64,000 nucleotides of DNA, taken from NCBI RefSeq assembly GCF_000721075.1, contig NZ_JOEQ01000002.1:124001-188000 (forward strand), given 5' to 3'. This DNA is from Streptosporangium amethystogenes. GTDB taxonomy: Bacteria; Actinomycetota; Actinomycetes; Streptosporangiales; Streptosporangiaceae. Positions 34,728 to 41,857 of the stretch are shown here, piece after piece. Under the pieces are notes generated by a model. It worked only from the letters and a program-made list of their open reading frames with translations, did no database searches and was not told the origin of the DNA. The first letter of the stretch is position 1, and every line of letters starts with the position of its first letter. Position numbers and translations under genes: made by a program.

Positions 34728-36488
34728 ATGTGGATCGAGGACTACGCTCTCATCGGCGACATGCAGTCAGCGGCCCTGATCGGCAGGGACGGCTCCATCG
34801 ACTGGCTCTGCCTGCCGCGCTTCGACTCGCCCTCGTGCTTCGCGGCACTGCTCGGCAACGCCGGGAACGGCCAGTGGTGGATCGGCCCCGCGGACGCCGG
34901 GCGGCCCCACGCCACCCGGCGCCGCTACCGGGGCGAGACCCTCATCCTGGAGAGCGAGTGGGACACCCCCGGCGGCACGGTCCGGGTGACCGACTACATG
35001 CCCACCCGGCACACCAACCCCGACCTGGTGAGGATCGTGGAGGGCGTGTCGGGGACGGTGAAGATGGCCACCGAGATCCGCATCCGCTTCGACTACGGCC
35101 GGATCGTGCCCTGGGTGCGCCGCAGCGACGGCCTCCTGCAGGCCGTCGGCGGACCCGACTCCGTGTGGCTGCACTCCCCCGTCCCGCTCCAGGGCGGCGA
35201 CTACGCCCACAAGGCGACGTTCGAGGTCTCCGGGGGAGACAGCATGGCGTTCATCTTCACCTGGCACCCCTCACACGAGCCCCGGCCCGAGGAGATCGAC
35301 CCGTACGAGCAGCTGACCGCGACCGAGGAGCTGTGGGCCGAGTGGGTCGAGCGGTGCGGCTACCAGGGACCGTGGCGCGAGGCCGTGGTCCGCTCGCTCA
35401 TCACGCTCAAGGCGCTCACCTACGCCCCCACCGGCGGCATCGTCGCCGCACCCACCACCTCACTGCCCGAGGACCTCGGCGGCGTGCGCAACTGGGACTA
35501 CCGCTACTGCTGGCTGCGCGACGCCACCATGACCCTGGACGCCCTCATCGGCTCCGGCTACCTGGACGAGGCCCGCGCGTGGCGGTCCTGGCTGCTACGG
35601 GCCATCGCGGGCCGCGGCCAGGACCTGCAGATCATGTACGGCGTCGCCGGGGAACGCCGGCTCACCGAGCTTGAGCTCGACTGGCTGCCCGGCTACGAGG
35701 GCTCCCGGCCGGTCAGGATCGGCAACGGCGCGGTCGACCAGCTCCAGCTGGACGTCTACGGCGAGGTCCTGAACTCCCTGTACCTGTCTCGCGTCTCGGG
35801 CCTGGAGTCCGACCATCGGGCCTGGACCATCCAGTTCGAGCTGATCTCCTATGTCGAGGAGCACTGGGACGAGCCGGACGAGGGGCTGTGGGAGGTGCGC
35901 GGCCCACGCCGGCACTTCGTGCACTCCAAGGTCATGTGCTGGGTCGCCCTCGACCGGGCCATCAAGCACATGGAGACCTTCGGCAAGCCCGGCCCGCTGA
36001 CGCGCTGGAAGGAACTGCGCGACCGCGTCCACGCCGAGGTCTGCGACAAGGGCTTCGATCCGGTACGCGGCACCTTCACCCAGTCCTACGGCTCGCCCGA
36101 GCTGGACGCGGCCCTGCTGCTGATCCCGATCGTCGGCTTCCTGCCGCCGGAGGACCCGCGCGTGATCGGGACGGTGGAGGCGATCCAGCGCGAACTGATG
36201 GCCGACGGCTTCGTGCTGCGCTACCCGGTCTCGGCCGACAACGAGGTGGACGGCCTGCCCGGCGGCGAGGGGGCGTTCCTGGCGTGCAGCTTCTGGCTGG
36301 CCGAGGTCCTGGCGATGATCGGCCGCAAGGACGAGGCGGTCGAGCTGTTCGAGCACCTGCTGTCGCTCCGCAACGACGTCGGTCTGCTCGCCGAGGAGTA
36401 CGACCCCCGCTACGGCCGGATGGTCGGCAACTTCCCACAGGCCTTCAGCCACGTCCCGCTGATCCACACCGCCCGCGCGCTCAGCTGA
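34728..36488 (+). CDS. glycoside hydrolase family 15 (trehalase/glucoamylase-like)
   Basis: A 586-residue protein. The N-terminal GH15 beta-sandwich (IEDYALIGDMQSAALIGRDG, SIDWLCLPRFDSPS) is followed by an (alpha/alpha)6 barrel with RNWDYRYCWLRDATMTLDAL, the family hallmark that contains one catalytic carboxylate. No signal peptide is seen, so it acts in the cytoplasm, as do the actinobacterial GH15 trehalases. TAGCTT lies 6 bp before the ATG and GAGG just before it. Trehalose is the likeliest substrate; other alpha-glucosides are possible. Confidence 0.92.
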   Translation: MWIEDYALIGDMQSAALIGRDGSIDWLCLPRFDSPSCFAALLGNAGNGQWWIGPADAGRPHATRRRYRGETLILESEWDTPGGTVRVTDYMPTRHTNPDLVRIVEGVSGTVKMATEIRIRFDYGRIVPWVRRSDGLLQAVGGPDSVWLHSPVPLQGGDYAHKATFEVSGGDSMAFIFTWHPSHEPRPEEIDPYEQLTATEELWAEWVERCGYQGPWREAVVRSLITLKALTYAPTGGIVAAPTTSLPEDLGGVRNWDYRYCWLRDATMTLDALIGSGYLDEARAWRSWLLRAIAGRGQDLQIMYGVAGERRLTELELDWLPGYEGSRPVRIGNGAVDQLQLDVYGEVLNSLYLSRVSGLESDHRAWTIQFELISYVEEHWDEPDEGLWEVRGPRRHFVHSKVMCWVALDRAIKHMETFGKPGPLTRWKELRDRVHAEVCDKGFDPVRGTFTQSYGSPELDAALLLIPIVGFLPPEDPRVIGTVEAIQRELMADGFVLRYPVSADNEVDGLPGGEGAFLACSFWLAEVLAMIGRKDEAVELFEHLLSLRNDVGLLAEEYDPRYGRMVGNFPQAFSHVPLIHTARALS

Positions 36489-36548
36489 GAAGGCGACGCC
36501 CAGCCGCCCGTTTTGTGCCCTTAAATCCCTATAGAGCAGCCAAGCCAA

Positions 36549-36578
36549 CAGATTTCTTAAAAATCATCAAGAAATCTG
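36549..36578. promoter_or_regulatory. 10-bp inverted repeat upstream of the dynamin/GrpE-like operon
   Basis: CAGATTTCTT, 10-bp spacer, AAGAAATCTG: a perfect inverted repeat in an AT-rich stretch 73 bp before the DxDGDG-protein ATG. The arm and spacer geometry resembles stress operators such as CIRCE (9-N9-9), but the sequence is different. A -10-like TATAGA lies about 20 bp upstream of the repeat. Probably an operator or an mRNA leader stem. Confidence 0.5.
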
Positions 36579-36650
36579 GGATTCGGCTGCAACAATCCGG
36601 TGCGAGTGTGACTCTCATCCGCTGTAACACCATCGGAAAGGAACGAACCA

Positions 36651-36905
36651 ATGAGCGATTTCGACGTGACCACCACGGACCTGGTCGACTACGACGGCGA
36701 CGGAGGGACCGACGCCCAGCTGATCGACACCGACGGTGACAACATCGCCGACGAGGAGCGCTACGACGTCGACGGCGACGGCGTCACCGATGTCGTCTAC
36801 CTCGACCACGACGGCGACGGCTACATCGACGAGACCCGGGTCGACCTGAACGGCGACGGGGTCGCCGACTACACCGAGTACTCGGGCCCCTTCCCGACCG
36901 TCTGA
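36651..36905 (+). CDS. small acidic DxDGDG-repeat (EF-hand-like) protein
   Basis: An 84-residue very acidic product made almost entirely of five DxDGDGxxD-type loops: DYDGDGGTD, DTDGDNIAD, DVDGDGVTD, DHDGDGYID and DLNGDGVAD, spaced 10-12 residues apart. Such loops bind calcium in dockerin, thrombospondin-3 and EF-hand-like repeats. There is no signal peptide and no Cys. The ATG has AAAGGAAC upstream. It precedes the GrpE-like and dynamin-like genes by 88 bp and may be the first gene of that operon; a calcium-sensing or structural role is inference. Confidence 0.82.
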   Translation: MSDFDVTTTDLVDYDGDGGTDAQLIDTDGDNIADEERYDVDGDGVTDVVYLDHDGDGYIDETRVDLNGDGVADYTEYSGPFPTV

Positions 36906-36993
36906 CGGAAAGAACCGGCGTGAGCCCGCGTGACCTCACCGGGAGGGGGACCCGGATCCGGGTCACAAGGGCCGCCGACGAGAAAGGCGATCG

Positions 36994-37851
36994 ATGAGGG
37001 ACCGACGCGTGTTCCTTCCCCTGCTGTTGCTGGCCTGGCCGGCACTCACCGGCTGCGGCGCGGTGGCGGGACTCCGAAGGGAGACCGTCGGCACGCCCTC
37101 GGCATCCCTGCGAGGCGACGGTGTCGGCTCCCTGCGCCCGGAGGAGACGGGATCCATCACGGTGGGAACACCGATCGGGCTCCTCCCGCTGCCCCTGGTG
37201 CTCGCGGTGGCGGCGGGCACCCTGGCCGCGGCGGCCGCGGGCCTGTACCTGTGGCACCGCAACCGCCGCCCCGCCCAGGCCCCCATGCCGGGCACCTGGC
37301 AGACGGCCTCGTACGAGACACCGTGGCAGGGGACGCAGCCACCGTTCCCCGCGGGCCAGGTGGGCTCGGTGCCGGACCGACCCGCCGCCGGCCATGCCGT
37401 CCCAGCGGCGGATCCACCCGCCGGCCCACCCGCCGGCCCGTCGGACGACCCGCTGTCCGAGGCACTGGCCCAGGTCTCCGGAAGCGGGATCAGCCCGGCG
37501 CTCACCCAGCAGGTGGAAAGGCTCTTCTCCGAAGGCCACCCCGGGCGTGAGGCCCTGGTCGGGGCCTGCGTGGGCTACCGGGACCAGCTCGCGGAACGCC
37601 ACCCCCGGCTGGCCGGGACACTGCTGGAGGCGCTGAACCGGGCCGGCGTCCAGGAGATCGTCGCGGACGGGCAGCGCTTCGACCCGCGTCTGCACGAGGC
37701 GTTCGGCACCGCGCCGGCCGACAGCCCCGAACTGCACGACGTTGTCGCCGAGACCGTCCGGCGAGGGTACGCCGACGGCGGACAGGTGATCCGCGTACCG
37801 CAGGTCGTCGTCTACCGCCACGTCTCACCGAGCTCCGGGGCGGAGCGGTGA
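36994..37851 (+). CDS. membrane-tethered GrpE-like protein
   Basis: A 285-residue protein. A signal with lipobox-like LTGC ends near residue 20. A second hydrophobic helix (about 60-82, PLVLAVAAGTLAAAAAGLYL) is followed by HRNRR, so the rest would be cytoplasmic. After a Pro/Gly-rich linker (about 90-150) comes a helical region, then a C-terminal block RFDPRLHEAFGTAP...VRRGYADGGQVIRVPQVVVYR that matches the beta-wing head of GrpE, the nucleotide exchange factor of DnaK. With an Hsp70 gene at the end of the same locus, it is probably that chaperone's dedicated exchange factor. The fold match is recognised by eye only. Confidence 0.72.
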   Translation: MRDRRVFLPLLLLAWPALTGCGAVAGLRRETVGTPSASLRGDGVGSLRPEETGSITVGTPIGLLPLPLVLAVAAGTLAAAAAGLYLWHRNRRPAQAPMPGTWQTASYETPWQGTQPPFPAGQVGSVPDRPAAGHAVPAADPPAGPPAGPSDDPLSEALAQVSGSGISPALTQQVERLFSEGHPGREALVGACVGYRDQLAERHPRLAGTLLEALNRAGVQEIVADGQRFDPRLHEAFGTAPADSPELHDVVAETVRRGYADGGQVIRVPQVVVYRHVSPSSGAER

Positions 37852-37951
37852 GCGGCTCGGCGCCCCGCGAGAGCAGCCTGCCGGACCTCGCGACGGACAT
37901 CGGGTGCGCGGCAGGTCGCGAGAACGTACCGGACGGCCAGGGCGGTGACGT

Positions 37952-39781
37952 GTGAGCACCGGGCCCGCGGACCTGCTGCGCCGCCTGTGCGACACCACCT
38001 CGGCCAGGCTTTCCAGCGCGGAGCTGCGCGAGCGGGTGGCGCAGGTGCGCGCCGGCCTCGACGCACCGCTGCGGGTCGCCGTGGCGGGCGCGGTCAGCAG
38101 CGGCAAGTCGACGCTGGTGAACGCGCTGCTCGGCCTGCCCGTCGCCCCGGTGGACGCCGGTGAGTGCACCTTTGTCGTCACCCAGTACGAGTACGGCGAG
38201 GACGACGGCCGCATCACGATCGAGCTCCTTGACGGCGGCGTGGCCCACTCCCGGCTGTTGCCCGGCCACCGGCTCCCCTCGGAGCTCGGCGTCGACGTGG
38301 CCCGGATCCGGCGCCTGCGGGTCTCCCTGGACCTGCCGTCGCTGCGCACCATCACCATCATCGACACCCCTGGCATGAACACGGTGACGGCCGCCAACGA
38401 GCGGGCGGCCAGGAGCATGCTGTTCGGCTCCGGCGACGAGGACGACCGCGCACAGGCGATGATCTACGTGCTGCGCTACGTCCAGAAGTTCGACGACACC
38501 ACCCTCGCGGAGTTTCGCGGGCTGACCGATGCCTGCGGGATGAGCTGCGTCAACACCCTCGCCGTGCTCGGCCAGGTCGACCGGCGCGGCGACGAGGGCG
38601 ACCCGTGGCCGACCGCCAGGCGGCTGGCCGCCAAGGGGTACGAAGACCTGCGCACCTCCGTCTTCGACGTGGTCCCGGTGATCGGCCTGCTGGCCGAGAC
38701 CGCGCGCGCCCTCCCACTGGGCGGTGAGGAGGTGGCGGCCCTGGAGACGCTGGCCGGACTCGACGAGGACGACCTGGAGGACTACCTCCTGGACCTGGAC
38801 GACTTCCGCTCCGCGCCCGAGATACCCGTGCCGGCCGAGGTGCGCCACCGGCTGGTGGAGCGGCTGCACCGCTACGGCATCACCAGCGCGGTCGAGGCGG
38901 TGCGCGCGGCAGGCATCCTCTCTCCCGAGGCGCTCACCTCCCACCTGCTGGAACGCTCCGGCTACTCCTCCGCGGGGCGAGCCGCGACCGGCTCCGTGGC
39001 CGCCGGCCTCGCCCACTTCGCCCGCCGCGCCGACCAGCTGAAGGCACTCGACGCGCTGACCCGGCTCCGCGCGCTCGCCAGGACGCCGGCGATGGGGGCC
39101 GACCGCGCCACCCTGGACTCGCTGGCGGCCCAGCTCGACGAGAACCGGCCGATCGCGACCTCCCTGGGCGGCCTGCGGATCTTCACCGCCGCCGAGGCAC
39201 TCGGCCGCGGAACGCTGGTCCTCAACGAGGAGATGACCGCCGAGCTGCTGCGCCTGGCCCGCCACGATGGGCCCGCCGAACAGCTCGGCCTGCCCGCGAC
39301 GGCCTCCCCGGAGCAGATCGCCGCCGCCGCCACCGCGGCGTCGATGCGCTGGCGCACGCTCGCCATGATGAGCGAGGGACGCGCCGGCGGGCACCGGGCC
39401 AGGGACGTGCTGACCGTCCTGGAGGACCTCGTCTCGGCGGCGTTGGAGGAGCAGGCACCCCCCGGCGGCGACGGGGGCGGCGAGAGGCTCCCGCCGGTCC
39501 GCGTGGACCCCGCCGCGATCGAGACGCTGCGGGCCTCCCCCATGGTCCCGGCCGACGACCGGCGGGCGCTGGAGCTGCTGCTCTCCGGGGCCGAGCTGGC
39601 CACCCAGCTCGGGGCGCCCCCCGGGACCCCGCGCGCCGAGATCGCCGGTTATGCCGCGGCCCTGAGCGCCCGGTTCCGCGCCATCACCCACCGGCCACTC
39701 CCCCTGCGGCAGCGACGGGCGGCCGAGACCCTCTGCGAGGCCTACGAGACCATCTGGTCGCACCACGCGGACGGTTCCTGA
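37952..39781 (+). CDS. dynamin-like GTPase (first of pair, IniC/IniA-like)
   Basis: A 609-residue protein. G1 is GAVSSGKST (about residues 47-55), G2 Thr lies in ECTFVVTQY, G3 is IIDTPGMN and G4 is probably LGQVDR. After the GTPase domain (about 300 residues) come long helical segments that fit the middle/GED stalk of bacterial dynamins. No clear membrane helix is seen. The GTG start lies 100 bp after the GrpE-like gene. A pair of dynamin-like GTPases recalls mycobacterial IniA/IniC, which act in cell-envelope stress. Confidence 0.87.
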   Translation: MSTGPADLLRRLCDTTSARLSSAELRERVAQVRAGLDAPLRVAVAGAVSSGKSTLVNALLGLPVAPVDAGECTFVVTQYEYGEDDGRITIELLDGGVAHSRLLPGHRLPSELGVDVARIRRLRVSLDLPSLRTITIIDTPGMNTVTAANERAARSMLFGSGDEDDRAQAMIYVLRYVQKFDDTTLAEFRGLTDACGMSCVNTLAVLGQVDRRGDEGDPWPTARRLAAKGYEDLRTSVFDVVPVIGLLAETARALPLGGEEVAALETLAGLDEDDLEDYLLDLDDFRSAPEIPVPAEVRHRLVERLHRYGITSAVEAVRAAGILSPEALTSHLLERSGYSSAGRAATGSVAAGLAHFARRADQLKALDALTRLRALARTPAMGADRATLDSLAAQLDENRPIATSLGGLRIFTAAEALGRGTLVLNEEMTAELLRLARHDGPAEQLGLPATASPEQIAAAATAASMRWRTLAMMSEGRAGGHRARDVLTVLEDLVSAALEEQAPPGGDGGGERLPPVRVDPAAIETLRASPMVPADDRRALELLLSGAELATQLGAPPGTPRAEIAGYAAALSARFRAITHRPLPLRQRRAAETLCEAYETIWSHHADGS

Positions 39782-39845
39782 GGCGGGACAGCGCCGGAAG
39801 GCGGCACCGGCCCACCCCATCCATCCCCGACAGGAGAAAAGGATC

Positions 39846-41771
39846 ATGACGACCCCCGACCCGACCGGCCCCGTGGCCAGGCTGCTGCGCTACGCCAACG
39901 AGGTCCACACGCTGGCCGGGCAGTGCGGCAGGCAGGACCTCGCGGAGGTGCTGGCCGCGTGCGCGGGCCGCTGGAAGGACGAGTGCACCGACATCGTTGT
40001 CGCCGGGGCGCAGAAACGCGGCAAGAGCCGGCTGCTCAACACGCTGGTGGGCCACCCCGACCTGCTCCCGGTCGACGCCGACGTCGCCACCAACTGCTTT
40101 CTGTCGCTGCGGCGCGGCCCCCGCCTGGCCGCCGTCGTCCACCGCAGCACCGACTCGGGGCCGCTGCAGACACCGATCACCATCGAGTCGATCCCCGACT
40201 ACGCCTCGATGCGCGGTGACGCGGGCAAGCGCCGCGACGTGGTGAGTGTGGACATCACCCTCGACAACCCCCTGCTCGACGGGTTGCGGCTGCTCGACAC
40301 CCCCGGCGTGGACAGCCTGACAGTGGGACACCGGCAGGTGACCGTGGCCATGCTCCAGCGGGCCGACGCGCTGCTGTTCGCGCTCAGCGCGCAGGACCAG
40401 CCGGTGCTCAGGCACGAGCTGGAGTTCCTCGCGGAGGCCGCCGAGCGGGTCCAGGCGATCGTGTTCGTGCTGACCAAGGTGGAGGATTCGACCAACTGGC
40501 GAAACCTTCAGGAGGAGAACAAGACCCGCCTGAGGACGTTCGTCACCGAGGCGATCGCCGCCGATCCCGCCAGGGCCGCGACACTGGCCCCGCTTCTGGA
40601 GGCACCGTGGATCCCGGTGAGCGCCAAGCTCGCCGAGGCCGCCGAGGCCAAACGGCGCGAGGGACGCGAGGAACGGGCGAACACACTGCGGGCACGCAGC
40701 GGCATGGACGCGCTGGAGCGGCACCTGCGCGCCTTCGCCGAGGGCAGGGAGTCGGCGCGGGGCGCCACGGTGGTCGCCGCCGCCCTGTCGGTGCTGGGCT
40801 CGCTGGCGACCAGCGCCAAGGACGACGTCGCCGCGGGCTCCGACGACGACGGCGACGTCACCGCCCGGCTCGCCGAGGTGGACGCCGACCTGGCGAGCCT
40901 GGCCGAGCTGTCCGCGCGGCGCAGGGCGGGCATTGTGGCCAACACCTTCATCGGACGCGAAGTGGGGGGCATCGTGGGCGCGCGGGTGGCCGAGATCCGC
41001 CAGCCGTACGAGAACATGATCGCCACGCTGAAGAAGCAGGCCCAGATCGACCAGTACATGGCGGAGCTGCCGGTGAGCGTCCAGCGTTCCCTGGAGGCCG
41101 CCTGGTCGCAGATCGTCTACGACGTGGAGAGGCTGGCCAGGACCACGCTGGACGCCTTCGCCCGCGACCTCGGCCTCGACCCGGTCGAGCTGACCGCCGA
41201 CAGGCAGGCGATGCCCAGCCTGTCGCAGGTACAGGTCAGGGGCGACATGGCCGCCGAGGCCCCGGAAAGCGTGGACATCATCCGGGACGTGCTGCCCTCG
41301 GCCTCGATCGGGCTGTCCCTGGGCGGCTTCGCCACGGCCCTGCTCGGCCCGGTGGGCTTCATCCTGGTCGCCCCGGCCATCGGCGCGGCCATCTTCATGG
41401 GGCGGCGCTCGATGGAGAAGGTACAGCGCAGCCAGGCCGCGATCAGAGGGGCGCTGCGCGACCAGTTCGCCGTGGTCACCAGGGAGATGACACTCGACCT
41501 GGAGCGGATGGTCGCCACCTGGCGGGTGAGCGTCGAGCAGGCCGCCGACGACACCCTGGCCCGGCGGCGCAGGGAGCTGGAGACCAGACGCGCCGAGCTG
41601 AAGTCCGCTTCCGCCCGCTCGGCCGCCGACCGCCTCAAGGCCCGCAAGTCGGGCCAGGACCGGATCGCCGCGATCGGCACCCTCACCACGCGCGGCCACG
41701 AACTCCGCAAGGAACTGGCCGGTGCGGTGGCCGCCCTGGGCACCGAGCAGCCGGTCCCCGCCGGGACCTGA
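39846..41771 (+). CDS. dynamin-like GTPase with membrane paddle (IniA-like)
   Basis: A 641-residue protein. G1 GAQKRGKSRL is at about 54-63, G3 is LLDTPGVDS and G4 is VLTKVED. A hydrophobic hairpin SIGLSLGGFATALLGPVGF (about 478-510) fits the membrane-inserting paddle of bacterial dynamins, flanked by long basic/acidic helices. AGGAG lies 10 bp before the ATG. It follows its paralogue by 64 bp and ends at a strong hairpin. Partner GTPases of this kind typically form hetero-oligomers that remodel or fuse membranes. Confidence 0.88.
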   Translation: MTTPDPTGPVARLLRYANEVHTLAGQCGRQDLAEVLAACAGRWKDECTDIVVAGAQKRGKSRLLNTLVGHPDLLPVDADVATNCFLSLRRGPRLAAVVHRSTDSGPLQTPITIESIPDYASMRGDAGKRRDVVSVDITLDNPLLDGLRLLDTPGVDSLTVGHRQVTVAMLQRADALLFALSAQDQPVLRHELEFLAEAAERVQAIVFVLTKVEDSTNWRNLQEENKTRLRTFVTEAIAADPARAATLAPLLEAPWIPVSAKLAEAAEAKRREGREERANTLRARSGMDALERHLRAFAEGRESARGATVVAAALSVLGSLATSAKDDVAAGSDDDGDVTARLAEVDADLASLAELSARRRAGIVANTFIGREVGGIVGARVAEIRQPYENMIATLKKQAQIDQYMAELPVSVQRSLEAAWSQIVYDVERLARTTLDAFARDLGLDPVELTADRQAMPSLSQVQVRGDMAAEAPESVDIIRDVLPSASIGLSLGGFATALLGPVGFILVAPAIGAAIFMGRRSMEKVQRSQAAIRGALRDQFAVVTREMTLDLERMVATWRVSVEQAADDTLARRRRELETRRAELKSASARSAADRLKARKSGQDRIAAIGTLTTRGHELRKELAGAVAALGTEQPVPAGT

Positions 41772-41805
41772 TCGGACGGCGGCGCCGGTCACCCGGGTCT
41801 GGAGT

Positions 41806-41857
41806 CTCTGACCTGTTCTCGCCCCTGGCCTCGGCCAGGGGCGAGAACAGGTCAGAG
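41806..41857. terminator. 25-bp perfect inverted repeat, bidirectional terminator
   Basis: Arms 41806-41830 and 41833-41857 are exactly complementary over 25 bases with only TC between them. It lies between the convergent dynamin and Hsp70 genes and includes the Hsp70 stop codon (41852-41854). There is no U-tract; long GC-rich stems serve as terminators in actinomycetes. Confidence 0.75.
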
